The notes under the pieces: model-generated | Told to the model about the DNA's origin: nothing | What the model saw: the letters and a program-made list of their open reading frames with translations, nothing else | The model's database searches: none | NCBI RefSeq assembly: GCF_000378465.1 | Contig: NZ_KB899919.1 | Span: 1-64,000, forward strand | Source: Elioraea tepidiphila DSM 17972 | GTDB taxonomy: Bacteria; Pseudomonadota; Alphaproteobacteria; Acetobacterales; Acetobacteraceae | DNA length: 64,000 nucleotides | Reading direction: 5' to 3' | Made by a program: the position numbers and the translations under genes | In this document: piece after piece, positions 19,326-30,781 of the stretch | Numbering within the stretch: the stretch's first letter is position 1 | How the letters are laid out: the number at the start of each line of letters is the position of its first letter

Positions 19326-19895
19326 TCAGCCCTTGGCGCGTTCGACGTAGGAGGCGTCCTCGGTGCGCACGACGATGCGGTCGCCCGCCTCGACGAAGGG
19401 CGGCACCATGGTCTTCACGCCGTTCGACAGCACCGCGGGCTTGTAGGACGAGGACGCGGTCTGGCCCTTCACCACCGGGTCGGCCTGGGCGACCTCCAGC
19501 GTCACGGTCTGCGGCAGGTGGATCGCCACCGGCTCGCCCTCGACCAGATCGACCGTCAGCGTCATGCCCTCCTGGAGGAACTGGCGCGCCTCGCCGCAGA
19601 GCCCGGCATCGACCTCGATCTGCTCGAAGCTCTCCTTGTCCATCAGCGTCAGCCGGTCGCCCTCCGCGAACAGGAAGTCGTATTCCTTCTCCTCGGTCAT
19701 CAGCCGCTCGACCGTATCGACGGTGCGCCAGCGTTCGTCCTTCTTCGCACCCGTGCGCAGGTTGCGCATCTCGACCTGGATCACGGCCGCACCCTTGCCG
19801 GGGGTGTTGATCTGGCTCTTGAGCACGGTCCAGCGCTGGCCCTCGTGCTCGATCACGTGGCCGGGGCGCATCTGGTTGGCCTGCATTTTGGGCAT
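19326..19895 (-). CDS. efp: Elongation factor P
   Basis: A 189-residue protein of normal EF-P length. KOW-like domain I carries the modification loop TPGKGAA, with Lys34 at the tip, the residue beta-lysylated in E. coli. Domains II and III follow (FLFAEGDRLTLMDKESFEQIEV, then SNGVKTMVPPFVEAGDRIVV). EF-P relieves ribosome stalling at polyproline stretches; several Pro-rich proteins are encoded in this window. It is flanked by suhB downstream and epmB 40 bases upstream, with epmA further away, so the full lysylation route except EpmC is present. ATG 19895 is fixed by conservation (MPKMQANQMRPGHVIEHEG). Confidence 0.97.
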   Translation of the reverse strand: MPKMQANQMRPGHVIEHEGQRWTVLKSQINTPGKGAAVIQVEMRNLRTGAKKDERWRTVDTVERLMTEEKEYDFLFAEGDRLTLMDKESFEQIEVDAGLCGEARQFLQEGMTLTVDLVEGEPVAIHLPQTVTLEVAQADPVVKGQTASSSYKPAVLSNGVKTMVPPFVEAGDRIVVRTEDASYVERAKG

Positions 19896-19935
19896 GGCGT
19901 GGTGTCCGTCGGGGCGTGTGGGGGCGGGCGGGGTG

Positions 19936-21009
19936 TTACCGGCTTTCGCCGGGAGCGGCAACCGGGGGCGGGTAGGCGTGCGCCGCACCCCAGGGATCGG
20001 TCGCGATCCAGTCCTCGCCCGCGCGCGCGACATGGCTCTCGCCCGCCGGCACCTTGCCGCGCCCGCCCGGGATGTCGAGGATCAGGGTGGGGATCGCGTG
20101 GCCGGGCAGCCGGCCGCGCAGTGCCCGGTGCAGCGCGCGGGCGCGCTCCATCGGCACGCGGAAACGCGCGGTGCCCGGGGCGAAATCCAGCATGTGCAGG
20201 TAGTGCGGCTTCACGCGCGCGGCGATCAGCGCACGACAGAGCGCCTCCAGCGCCGCCTCGCTGTCGTTCACGCCGGCCAGCAGCACGGACTGCGACAGCA
20301 GCGGGATGCCGCGCGCCACCAGCCGGGCGAGCGCCGCGCGCGCCGCGGGCGACACTTCGCGCGCGTGGTTCACATGCACGGCGACCCAGAGCGCCTTGTC
20401 GGTGGCGAGCGCCTCGGTCAGCGCCTCCGTGATCAGCGAGGGCTCAGCGACCGGCACGCGGGTATGGATGCGCAGGCTCTCGACATGCGGGATCGCGTCG
20501 AGCGCGGCGAGGATCGCCCGCAGGCGCCGGGGCGAGAGCATCAGCGGATCGCCGCCTGTCAGGATCACCTCGCGGATGGCAGGCCGGGCTGCGATGTAGC
20601 CAAGTGCGTCCGCCAGCTCCGCCTCGGTCAGCACCCCGCCATCGGGGCCGACCTGCTCGCGGCGGAAGCAGAAGCGGCAATAGACCGGACAGGCGAGCAG
20701 CGGCTTCAGCAGCGCCCGGTCTGGGTAGCGGTGGACGATCCCCTTCACCGGGCTCAGCGCCTCGTCGGCGATCGGGTCGGGGTGCTCGTCAGCAGCGGTG
20801 ACGCGCTCATCGGGATGCGGAACGTACTGCGCCGCGATCGGGTCGGCAGGGTCGGCGGGGTCCATCAGTGCCGCGACCGCCGGCGTCACCGCGACCGCGT
20901 AGCGCGCGGCGACCGCCTCCAGCGCGGCACGGTCGGAGGCGCGCGCGAGCCCGGCGGCGATCAGGCCGGGGATGTCGCGGAGGGTACGGGCGGGGGTGCC
21001 GTCGGGCAT
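19936..21009 (-). CDS. epmB: EF-P beta-lysylation protein EpmB (lysine 2,3-aminomutase family)
   Basis: A 357-residue radical SAM, PLP-dependent aminomutase. The [4Fe-4S]/SAM cysteines are in LLACPVYCRFCFRRE (CxxxCxxC). A SAM-binding VILTGGDPLML follows, and the PLP/substrate region includes ILDIPGGRGKVPAG. It converts (S)-alpha-lysine to (R)-beta-lysine, the donor for EF-P modification. The short length (about 357 versus more than 410 for catabolic KamA) and the place next to efp favour EpmB over lysine fermentation. The start at 21009 has no competing conserved upstream residues. Confidence 0.9.
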   Translation of the reverse strand: MPDGTPARTLRDIPGLIAAGLARASDRAALEAVAARYAVAVTPAVAALMDPADPADPIAAQYVPHPDERVTAADEHPDPIADEALSPVKGIVHRYPDRALLKPLLACPVYCRFCFRREQVGPDGGVLTEAELADALGYIAARPAIREVILTGGDPLMLSPRRLRAILAALDAIPHVESLRIHTRVPVAEPSLITEALTEALATDKALWVAVHVNHAREVSPAARAALARLVARGIPLLSQSVLLAGVNDSEAALEALCRALIAARVKPHYLHMLDFAPGTARFRVPMERARALHRALRGRLPGHAIPTLILDIPGGRGKVPAGESHVARAGEDWIATDPWGAAHAYPPPVAAPGESR

Positions 21010-21047
21010 GGCGGCCGTGTAGAGCGATGCCGCCGCCCGGGCAATCG

Positions 21048-23027
21048 TCAGGCCGGCTTCGGCGCCGGCAGCAGCAGCCGCGCGAGCAGCACCATCATCG
21101 GGGACTCGTGCGGCGCCGGCGCCGTCACCGGCTCATGCGCCTCGGAGAACAGGCGCCGGATCAGCGCCTCCCGCGCCGCCTCATCGGGCGCGTCGAAGCG
21201 CAGCGCGACCCCCGCGGGTCGAACGCCGACCACAGTCGCAGGGATGGGCTGCACGCCGGCGATCTCGACCGTGACCCGGGCCCCCGGGGCGATGCTGCCA
21301 GGATCATCGAGACGCAGCAGTGCCCCGGTGAGGCTGAGATCCGCCAGCGCGCCCGCGCGCCGATCATCGCCGAGCGCGATCGCGGCGGGCTCGTTGCCCA
21401 TCGCGAACCGCTCCTGCTCGCGCTGCGGCGGGCGGCTGATCGCGAGCACGGCGACCAGCAGGAGGACGACCGCATTCGCGACCGACCAGCCCGCCACCAC
21501 CGGGATGAGGGCCGACCGCTCGACGATCCGCCACCCAGGCACCGCGTTCAGCGCCAAGCCGAGTGTGGTGGCGAGGATCAGCGTGCCTGCGCCGCCGACG
21601 ATCAGCCGGTCGTGACTGCCGCCGTGCGCAGCGCGGCCCTTGGGTGTCACACGGAACGCATGACCGTGCGGCTTGACCAGCGTCACCAGCACCGCCGGCA
21701 GCAGGCGGAAGGCCGAGAACGCGCTCAGCACCACGGCCGCGAGCGGGTGATAGGCGCCACGCGACAGGATCTGCAGCGACCCCATGTAACCGATCACCAC
21801 AGGGAGCTGATACATGAGGACCTCGGGCACGCCGACATTCGCGATCGGCACGATCCCGGTCAGCATGAACAGCACCGGCGCGAGCAACGATCCCGCGTGC
21901 ACGAGGCTGCCGGTCAGCCAATGCGTCGGCAGGAAGAACAGACGGTGGATCAACCGCAAGCCCGGTCCGAGCGGTCCCGCGCGCAGATAGAGGATCTGGA
22001 TCGCGCCCCGCGCCCAGCGCGCGCGCTGGACGAAGAACGCATCGGTCGATTCCGGGGCGAGGCCGAGCGCCAGTGTCTCGTTGACGTAGCGCGTGACGTA
22101 GCCCTTGCGGAGCATCACCAGCGTCAGCAGCATGTCCTCGGTGATCGAGCCGGTGGGAAGCCGCCCGCCGACCTCGGCGAGAGCCGCCCGCCGGATCACG
22201 CCGTTCGAGCCGCAGCAGAATGCGGCGTCCCAGGCATCGCGCGCCGGCATGATGACGTCGAAGAACAGCCGCTGATCGTCGGGCAGGACGCGATGCACCG
22301 AGAGGTTCTGCTGCATCGGATCGGGGTTGAAGAAGCGGTGCGGCGCCTGGACGATGCCGACGCGGGGATCCTCGAAGAACCCCATGGTGCGGCGGAGGAA
22401 GTTCGCGCGCGGGGCGAAATCGGCGTCCAGCACCAGCACGAAGGGCGCGTCGGTGCGCGCGAGCGCGGCGTTGATGTTGCCCGCCTTGGCGCCGCGATTG
22501 TCCGGCCGCGTCAGATAGCCGACGCCCTTGCGCGCGCACCAGTCGCGCAGCCAATCCCGCCGCCCGTCATCCAGCACCCAGATGCGCAGTGCCGGCCAGT
22601 CGAGCGCGCAGGCGGCGATGATGGTGCGTTCCAGCACCTCGAGCGATTCGTTATAGGTGGCGATGAACACATCGACCGCCGGCAGCGAGGCTTGATCCGC
22701 GGCCACGAGGCGGCGTTCGTGCCGATCGGCCTCGGCGCGGTTGTCGCGCCGTCGCGTCAGCAGCAGCAGCAGGATCATGCCGTCGGCCAGCGCGAGCAGC
22801 TCGACGGCGAAGAAGGCGAGGATGAACACGCGGTCGAGCGCGGTGATCCCCGGCCCGTCGAGCGTGGTCGTCCAGCGCCAGTCCAGGTAGTGCGCGACGA
22901 TCAGCGCGATCGCGGCGGGCAGCACGAGCCGGGCGAGCCGGTCGCTGCCCGCGCCCTTGACCAGGAACAGCAGGCCGATCAGCGCGAGCAGCGGCCAGAA
23001 CGCCTCGCGCGGGATGTCGAGGATCAT
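21048..23027 (-). CDS. Cellulose-synthase-like glycosyltransferase (GT2) with C-terminal PilZ domain
   Basis: A 659-residue membrane glycosyltransferase. N-terminal helices precede the GT2 core: VFIATYNES and WVLDDGRR (first Asp pair), VLVLDADFAP (DxD), GSITEDMLL (TED catalytic base) and QRARWARG (QxxRW product-binding). A membrane channel region spans about 340-540. The C-terminal PilZ domain carries REQER (RxxxR) and DLSLTGALL (DxSxxG), the two c-di-GMP contacts. It should polymerise and extrude a beta-glycan under c-di-GMP control, as BcsA does. The HlyD-like gene lies 16 bases upstream, an Alg8/Alg44-like arrangement. No bcsB, bcsZ or bcsC homologue accompanies it, so the polymer is unknown. 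Confidence 0.9.
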   Translation of the reverse strand: MILDIPREAFWPLLALIGLLFLVKGAGSDRLARLVLPAAIALIVAHYLDWRWTTTLDGPGITALDRVFILAFFAVELLALADGMILLLLLTRRRDNRAEADRHERRLVAADQASLPAVDVFIATYNESLEVLERTIIAACALDWPALRIWVLDDGRRDWLRDWCARKGVGYLTRPDNRGAKAGNINAALARTDAPFVLVLDADFAPRANFLRRTMGFFEDPRVGIVQAPHRFFNPDPMQQNLSVHRVLPDDQRLFFDVIMPARDAWDAAFCCGSNGVIRRAALAEVGGRLPTGSITEDMLLTLVMLRKGYVTRYVNETLALGLAPESTDAFFVQRARWARGAIQILYLRAGPLGPGLRLIHRLFFLPTHWLTGSLVHAGSLLAPVLFMLTGIVPIANVGVPEVLMYQLPVVIGYMGSLQILSRGAYHPLAAVVLSAFSAFRLLPAVLVTLVKPHGHAFRVTPKGRAAHGGSHDRLIVGGAGTLILATTLGLALNAVPGWRIVERSALIPVVAGWSVANAVVLLLVAVLAISRPPQREQERFAMGNEPAAIALGDDRRAGALADLSLTGALLRLDDPGSIAPGARVTVEIAGVQPIPATVVGVRPAGVALRFDAPDEAAREALIRRLFSEAHEPVTAPAPHESPMMVLLARLLLPAPKPA

Positions 23028-23043
23028 CGGCGCGGGAACGGCG

Positions 23044-24336
23044 TTACGGCGTCTCGGCGCGTGCCGAGACGCCGAGACGGGCGGCAAGATCGACGGCCCA
23101 GCCGGCCGCATCGCGCAGCAAACGCGCGATGCCGGCTTCGAAGGGGCTGAGGTCGATCGGGAAGCTGACCTCAGCCAGCCGGCCGATGCCGCAGAACGCG
23201 CCCTCGCTCTCGGGCGCGATCAGGCGTGCGGCGTCCTGCGGCAGCGCGACTTCCACCGTGAGCCGCGCACCATGCTCGGAGGGACGCTCGGCCGCGAGCA
23301 AGGTCTTGCGGCTGCGCGCGCCGGCGCCGCGGATCGACCGGACCGTCCCCTCGAGCTCGACCCCGCCGCGTAGACGGACCCGCGCCGTGTCTCCGACGTG
23401 CAGCGCACCGAAGGCCGTGTCGGGCAACGCCACCTCGACGAACAGATCATCGCAGCGCACCAGATCGAGCAGCACCTCGCCCGGCTTCACCGGTGCGCCG
23501 GGAGTGGCGTGGCGCTCCCACACGATTGCGGCATGCGCGAGCGACAGGTCGTAGCGGTCACGGTCGAGCCGCGCCGCCTCCTCCGCCGCCAGCGCCGCCG
23601 CCAGCGCGGCCTCGCGCGCGCGTGCCTCGGCGAGCCGGTCGGTCAACGCCTGGCGCTGGAGCATCACCCGGTCGCGCTGCTGCACGCTGTAGGGCACGTC
23701 GTTGTGGCCGTCGCGCAGATGTACGCCGGCGAGCACGGCGCGGTGCTCGACATCCAGCCGGACGAGCCGGGCGGCGAGCGCCTCGGCGTTGGCCTGGGCC
23801 TGGCGCAGCGCCGCTTCGGCGGCCTCCACGCGGACCTGGGCGACATGACGCGCGGCGCGTAGGGCCTGCACATGCTCGAGCTCGGCGCGCGCCTGGGCGA
23901 CCGCGGCCTGCGCGCCGGCCTGCTGGGCGCGCGTCTCGGCGATCTCGGCGGCGAGCTTTTCGCGCGTCGCCTCGACATAGAGGGCGGCGCGCCGGGCGAG
24001 CTCGGCATCGTGGGTGTCGAGCTGGGCAAGGCCCTCGCGCGCCTCGGCGATCTGGGCGCGGGCGAGGGCCAGATCATGCGCGAGGCGGTGGCGTTCGCGA
24101 TCCTCCGCCACCAGACGGCGCACCACTGGTCGCACGCCACCGGCGGCGAGTGTGACGCCGGGTCCCGGCAGCTGCTCGTCCGCCACGCCGTCGATCGGCG
24201 CGACGATGCGGATCACCTCGCTGTTCACCACGGCCGCGGTGGAGATCCGGTTCGAGAGATGGGGCGCGAAAGCGTACCCGGCGGCGCCGAGCAGGCCCAC
24301 GCCGAGGAGAACACGACTGAAGCGACGGGTGAGCAT
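23044..24336 (-). CDS. HlyD-family membrane fusion protein
   Basis: A 430-residue protein with one N-terminal membrane helix (residues about 8-25), a split biotinyl-lipoyl domain (VIRIVAPIDGVADEQLPGPGVTLAAGG and later GAPVKPGEVLLDLVRCDDLFVEVALPD), a long periplasmic coiled-coil hairpin rich in Ala/Arg/Glu (about 75-265) and a beta-barrel segment (GDTARVRLRGGVELEGTVRSI). Such adaptors connect an inner-membrane exporter or synthase to the outer membrane. It is the first gene of an operon with the PilZ-containing glycosyltransferase, so it probably guides the nascent polysaccharide through the periplasm. It is divergent from epmA across an 87-base promoter region. Confidence 0.87.
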   Translation of the reverse strand: MLTRRFSRVLLGVGLLGAAGYAFAPHLSNRISTAAVVNSEVIRIVAPIDGVADEQLPGPGVTLAAGGVRPVVRRLVAEDRERHRLAHDLALARAQIAEAREGLAQLDTHDAELARRAALYVEATREKLAAEIAETRAQQAGAQAAVAQARAELEHVQALRAARHVAQVRVEAAEAALRQAQANAEALAARLVRLDVEHRAVLAGVHLRDGHNDVPYSVQQRDRVMLQRQALTDRLAEARAREAALAAALAAEEAARLDRDRYDLSLAHAAIVWERHATPGAPVKPGEVLLDLVRCDDLFVEVALPDTAFGALHVGDTARVRLRGGVELEGTVRSIRGAGARSRKTLLAAERPSEHGARLTVEVALPQDAARLIAPESEGAFCGIGRLAEVSFPIDLSPFEAGIARLLRDAAGWAVDLAARLGVSARAETP

Positions 24337-24423
24337 GGGCCCTCCCTGATCGATGGGGCCTCAGACATGCGATGTTGTGGTTAAGGTTGCGTTGATACAC
24401 CTGTGCCCCGAGGGAGCCCCAGC

Positions 24424-25425
24424 ATGTCGCCTCCGTGGCATCCCGAGCGTCTCGCCGCGCGCCTGCCGTTCCTGCGCCGGCGTGCGCGGCTGCGCGCCGA
24501 GGTGGCGGCGTTCCTCGCCGCGCGCGGCTACACCGAGGTCGAGACGCCGGTCTTGCAGCCGTGCCCGGGGATGGAGCCGAACCTCGATCCGTTCGCGACA
24601 CGTTACGCGGCAAAGCTCGGGGCGGAGACGCGGGCGCTGTTTCTCCAGTTCAGCCCGGAATTCGCGATGAAGAAGCTGCTGGCGGGCGGCGCGGGGCCGA
24701 TCTTCCAGTTCGCGCGCGTCTTCCGCAACGGCGAGGCCGGGCCGCAGCACCAGCCCGAGTTCACCATGCTGGAGTGGTATCGGCCCGGGCTCGATCTCGC
24801 CGGTCTGATGGATGAGACCGAGGCGCTGATCCGCGCCGTGTGTCCGGAAGGGCTGCGGCGCGGCGGTGCGGTGGTGCCGACCGACCGGCCCTTCGCGCGG
24901 ATCACGGTGGCGGAGGCGTTCGCGCGGTTCGTCGGTGTCGATGTGCTGGCGCGTGCCGGGGATGCGGCGGCGCTGGCGGCAGCTTCGGGCGTGGCGCTGC
25001 GTACAGGTGAGACGTGGCAGGACCTCTTCTTCCGTCTGCTGCTCGAGCGGGTGGAGCCGGCGATCGGACACGAGGCGCCGGCGTTCCTGACCCATTGGCC
25101 TGCGTCGGAGGCGGCGCTGTCGCGGCGCGATCCGTTTGACCCGCGGGTGGCGTTGCGGTTCGAGCTGTTCGCGGCCGGTGTGGAACTCGCGAACGCCTAT
25201 GAGGAGCTGACGGATGCGGCCGAGCAGCGCGCGCGGTTCGCGGCGTGGCGCGCCGAGCGTCTTGCGGCGACCGGCGAGGATCGCGTTCCGGACGAGGACT
25301 TCCTTGCCGCGTTGGCGTTCGGGCTGCCGGCCTGCGCCGGGATCGCGCTGGGGTTCGACCGCCTGGCGATGCTGGCCTCGGACGCGCGGACGATCGAGGA
25401 CGTGCTTTGGCTGCCTGTGGTGTAG
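24424..25425 (+). CDS. epmA: EF-P--(R)-beta-lysine ligase EpmA (GenX/PoxA)
   Basis: A 333-residue class II lysyl-tRNA-synthetase paralogue without the anticodon-binding domain. Motif 2 is at ARVFRNGEAGPQHQPEFTMLEWY and motif 3 at GIALGFDRLAML. FLQFSPEFAMKKLL lies in the lysine/ATP pocket. It activates beta-lysine with ATP and attaches it to EF-P Lys34. The start at ATG 24424 is preceded by GAGGGAG with good spacing; an upstream GTG at 24403 is less likely. It is separated from efp/epmB by the polysaccharide synthase operon and reads in the opposite direction. Confidence 0.93.
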   Translation: MSPPWHPERLAARLPFLRRRARLRAEVAAFLAARGYTEVETPVLQPCPGMEPNLDPFATRYAAKLGAETRALFLQFSPEFAMKKLLAGGAGPIFQFARVFRNGEAGPQHQPEFTMLEWYRPGLDLAGLMDETEALIRAVCPEGLRRGGAVVPTDRPFARITVAEAFARFVGVDVLARAGDAAALAAASGVALRTGETWQDLFFRLLLERVEPAIGHEAPAFLTHWPASEAALSRRDPFDPRVALRFELFAAGVELANAYEELTDAAEQRARFAAWRAERLAATGEDRVPDEDFLAALAFGLPACAGIALGFDRLAMLASDARTIEDVLWLPVV

Positions 25426-25439
25426 ATGGGAGCGGGGTG

Positions 25440-25509
25440 CAGGGGGAAAATGGATCCCAACGGAGGGCTGCGCCGGCGATCGGCCGGTTAGGCAGGCCCT
25501 TTCCCCCTG
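25440..25509. terminator. Possible bidirectional terminator between epmA and tctA
   Basis: CAGGGGGAAA at 25440 and TTTCCCCCTG at 25500-25509 are complementary and flank a GC-rich inner stretch. The structure bridges the convergent 3' ends of epmA and tctA and slightly overlaps the latter's coding end. The large loop makes it weak evidence. Confidence 0.3.
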
Positions 25510-26966
25510 GAGAACGATCGGAGAACGATCAGAACAATGGCCGCAACGAGGATGAGAGAGATCGTGCTTCCGGCCGCCTCGATGGCCGCCGCGAGCACAT
25601 CGTCCCCCGCGGCGATCACGGTCCGCCGCCAGGACGCGTCCATCAGCGGCCCGAGAATCATGCCGAGGATGATCGGCCCGGGCTGGAACCCGTAGAGCCT
25701 CAGCCCGTAGCCCGTGATGCCGAACCCCAGCATCCACCAGACATCGGTGAGGCTGTTGCGGATCGCGAACGTCCCGACCACGCAGAGCACGAGGATCAGC
25801 GGCACCAGCACCGCGCGCGGCACCTCGGCGATGCGGGCGAAGGCGCGCGCGCCGGCAAGCCCGAACGCCAGCAGGGCGAGGTTCGCCAGCAGCAGGTTGC
25901 CGACCGTGAACCAGAACAGGTGCGGCGTCTCGATCATCAGCATCGGCCCGGGCTTCAGCCCGTGCACGAACAGCGCGCCGATCAGCACCGCGGTGACGGC
26001 ATCGCCGGGGATGCCGAGGGTCAGCATCGGCACATAGGCGCCGCCGACCGCGGCGTTGTTGGCGGCCTCGGGCGCGATCACGCCCTCCTCGGCGCCGCTG
26101 CCGAACGGATGCGCGGGCGCGCGTGTCGAGCGGCGTGCGTGGTCGTAGGCCATCAGCGCGGCGATGTCGCCACCCGTTCCGGGCAGCGCGCCGATCACCA
26201 CGCCGATGCCGGATGACCGCAGTGCCAGCGGCAGGTGCCGCAGCAGGGTCGCGCATGGCGGGACGATGCGGCCGATGCGCTGACGGATCGGCTCGGCGTC
26301 GGGCAGGCGGAGCTGCGACAGCGCCTCGGCCACGCCGAAGAAGCCGATCATCGCCGCGATGTAGGGAATCCCGCCGAGCAGCTCGACCGAGCCGTAGGTG
26401 AAGCGCGGCTCGGCCGTCATCGGGTCGAGGCCGACCAGGCCGAGCGTGACGCCGAGCCCGGCGGCGAACAGGCCCTTCGCGAGCGACTCGCCCGACAGGC
26501 TGCCCACCAGCAGCAGGCCGAGCACGGCCAGCAGCAGGTAGTCGCGCGGGGCGAACAGGATCGCGACCTCGGCGATCGCCGGCGCGCCGAGCGCGAGGGC
26601 GGCGACCCCGATCAGCCCGCCGAGGAACGAGGCCAGCGTCGTGAGCCCGATCGCCGCCCCCGCCTCGCCGCGCTGCGCCATCGGGTAGCCGTCGAGCGCG
26701 GTCGCGATCGCCGCCGGCCCGCCGGGGATGTTCAGCAGGATCGCGCTGCGCGATCCGCCATAGACGCCGCCGGTGAACACGCCCGCCATCAGCGCGAGCG
26801 CCGGTTCGAGCGGCCAGGCGAAGGTGAACGAGACCAGGATCGACACCGCCATCGTCACCGACAGGCCGGGGATCGCGCCGATCCAGATCCCGGCAAGGGT
26901 GCCGAGCGCGGTCGCGGCGAACAGCACCGGATCGAGCCACGACATCAGGACGTGCTCGGGCGTCAT
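25488..26966 (-). CDS. tctA: Tripartite tricarboxylate transporter, large permease TctA
   Basis: A 492-residue membrane protein with about 11-12 helices and the TctA family landmarks: GIWIGAIPGLSVTMAVSIL, GVFTGGVYGGSRSAILLNIPGGPAA (the signature loop), GALPGTGGDIAALMAYDHARR, VIAPEAANNAAVGGAYVPMLTLGIPGD and FQPGPIILGMILGPLMD. It is the channel-forming large subunit of a sodium- or proton-coupled carboxylate importer. ATG 26966 overlaps the TGA of tctB (ATGA). It is the last gene of the tctC-tctB-tctA order. The substrate (citrate, other tri- or dicarboxylates, aromatic acids) cannot be read from sequence. Confidence 0.93.
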   Translation of the reverse strand: MTPEHVLMSWLDPVLFAATALGTLAGIWIGAIPGLSVTMAVSILVSFTFAWPLEPALALMAGVFTGGVYGGSRSAILLNIPGGPAAIATALDGYPMAQRGEAGAAIGLTTLASFLGGLIGVAALALGAPAIAEVAILFAPRDYLLLAVLGLLLVGSLSGESLAKGLFAAGLGVTLGLVGLDPMTAEPRFTYGSVELLGGIPYIAAMIGFFGVAEALSQLRLPDAEPIRQRIGRIVPPCATLLRHLPLALRSSGIGVVIGALPGTGGDIAALMAYDHARRSTRAPAHPFGSGAEEGVIAPEAANNAAVGGAYVPMLTLGIPGDAVTAVLIGALFVHGLKPGPMLMIETPHLFWFTVGNLLLANLALLAFGLAGARAFARIAEVPRAVLVPLILVLCVVGTFAIRNSLTDVWWMLGFGITGYGLRLYGFQPGPIILGMILGPLMDASWRRTVIAAGDDVLAAAIEAAGSTISLILVAAIVLIVLRSFSRGKGPA

Positions 26967-27409
26967 CGCCAGAGCGTGCCCTCGGGCAGCAGCACGGTGA
27001 AGGCAAGGCGGAAGACGACGTGCACGGCGCCGACCGCGAGGGCGGCGATCAGCGCGGCGCGCAGCGTGCCGTGGCCGCGCAGCACCCGGATCGTGATCGC
27101 GAGAAACGCGAAGGCCGCAAGGTGGAAGCCCACGAGCGGCATCGCGGCGGCGAAGACGACCAGCAGCGCCATCACCGCGGCCACGCGCGCCGGCAGCATC
27201 GGCAGCGCGTCCGCGGCGAATCGAGGGGCGAGCGCGATCGCCGCCGCCGACCCCGCCATCACCGCGCCGGCGAGCAGCGGGAAGGCGCCGGATGCGGAGG
27301 GCGAGGCGAGCCCGTCGAGCCGCCACCCCTCCGCGACCACGACGGCGGCCGCGGCGAGCAGCAGGACGGCGAGAAGCCGCTCGCCCGGCCGTACGCTCCG
27401 CTCAGCCAC
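26963..27409 (-). CDS. tctB: Tripartite tricarboxylate transporter, small permease TctB
   Basis: A 148-residue protein with four predicted membrane helices and a hydrophilic start (MAERSVRPGERLLAVLLL), matching the poorly conserved TctB small subunit in length and topology. GTG 27409 lies six bases after the tctC stop; its TGA overlaps the tctA start. The assignment rests on position and topology more than on motifs. Confidence 0.82.
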   Translation of the reverse strand: MAERSVRPGERLLAVLLLAAAAVVVAEGWRLDGLASPSASGAFPLLAGAVMAGSAAAIALAPRFAADALPMLPARVAAVMALLVVFAAAMPLVGFHLAAFAFLAITIRVLRGHGTLRAALIAALAVGAVHVVFRLAFTVLLPEGTLWR

Positions 27410-27415
27410 GCGGCG

Positions 27416-28411
27416 TCACGGGCGTGGGATGCCGAACTCCTCGGGCGAGCGCCGCGCCGCGCCGGCCTCCTGCAACAGCCAGGACGTGACCGACTGCCAG
27501 CGCTTCAGGAACGCATCGGCCTCGTCGCCCGAGATGTTCATCAAGATGTTGCCGTTGCGCGCCATCAGCTCGACGAAGGCGGGGTTGGCCGCTCCCGTGC
27601 GGAAGGCCTCGACCAGACGCGCGCGTACCGGTGCCGGTGTGTCGCGCTTCACCCACACGCCGTAGAACGGTCCCCAGGGAAGGTAGCGCGCGAAGCCCGG
27701 GAAGTCGGCGGTCACCGGCGCGACCTCGGGCAGCGTCGGCACCGGCTCGGGGTTGACCACCGCGATCGGCTTCACGCGGCCTGCGCGGATGTGCTCGGCG
27801 GCCGCCGCGACGCCGACCGGCATGAAGTCGACATGCCCGCCCTGGAGCGCGGTGAGGCCGGGACCCTCGCCGTCGAACGGCACGGCGATCACGCGCACGG
27901 GCGTGACGGCGTTCAGCATCGCGCCGATCACGTGCGGCAGGCCGCCCGGGCCGGTGGCCCCCATGCGCACGCGGCCGGGATTGGCGGTGATGTCGTCCAC
28001 CAGCGCCTTCAGGCTCGTCCACGGCTTGCTCGTGTTGGCGACGATCACGCCGACACCGCGCGCGATCACATTCACCGGGAAGAAGTCGGCGTAGTCGATC
28101 TGCGCCAGCCCCAGCACCTTGTGGAGCTGCGGGTTCTCGGCGCCGTAGAGCAGCGTCAGGCCATCCGCAGGGGCGGCGTGCACGGCCTGGGTCGCGATCG
28201 CGCCCACGCCGCCGGGCCGGTTCTGCAGCACGATCTTCGCGCCGAGCGCGGCCTCGACATGCGGCGTGAGCGCGCGCGCGACCACATCCGTGGCACCGCC
28301 CGCGCCCCACATGATGATCCCCGTGAGGTCGCGCGGCGGCCAGGGCTGCGCGAGCGCGGGTCGGGCAAGGGCGGCGGCGGCGAGCGCGCCGAGCGTGCGA
28401 CGTGTCAGCAT
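27416..28411 (-). CDS. tctC: Tripartite tricarboxylate transporter receptor TctC (Bug family)
   Basis: A 331-residue periplasmic receptor. MLTRRTLGALAAAALARPALAQ is an N-terminal export signal with twin arginines. The mature protein has IMWGAGGATDVVARALTPHVEAALG, ENRPGG-like LQNRPGGVGAIATQ, and LPEVAPVTADFPGFARYLPWG, typical of Bug venus-flytrap proteins. It binds a carboxylate in the periplasm and delivers it to TctAB. I start at 28411 because GGGGGAAGC sits just upstream; ATG 28426 is in frame. The gene is 56 bases from the maeB stop, so malic enzyme and this importer may be co-transcribed. Confidence 0.9.
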   Translation of the reverse strand: MLTRRTLGALAAAALARPALAQPWPPRDLTGIIMWGAGGATDVVARALTPHVEAALGAKIVLQNRPGGVGAIATQAVHAAPADGLTLLYGAENPQLHKVLGLAQIDYADFFPVNVIARGVGVIVANTSKPWTSLKALVDDITANPGRVRMGATGPGGLPHVIGAMLNAVTPVRVIAVPFDGEGPGLTALQGGHVDFMPVGVAAAAEHIRAGRVKPIAVVNPEPVPTLPEVAPVTADFPGFARYLPWGPFYGVWVKRDTPAPVRARLVEAFRTGAANPAFVELMARNGNILMNISGDEADAFLKRWQSVTSWLLQEAGAARRSPEEFGIPRP

Positions 28412-28467
28412 TGGTGCTTCCCCCATGGTCGAGACATCGGCCCAGGGCCGGACCGGATCGCCCTCGT

Positions 28468-30756
<2,289 letters not shown>

Positions 30757-30781
30757 CGTTTCCTCCGCGTTCGGCCGGGGA

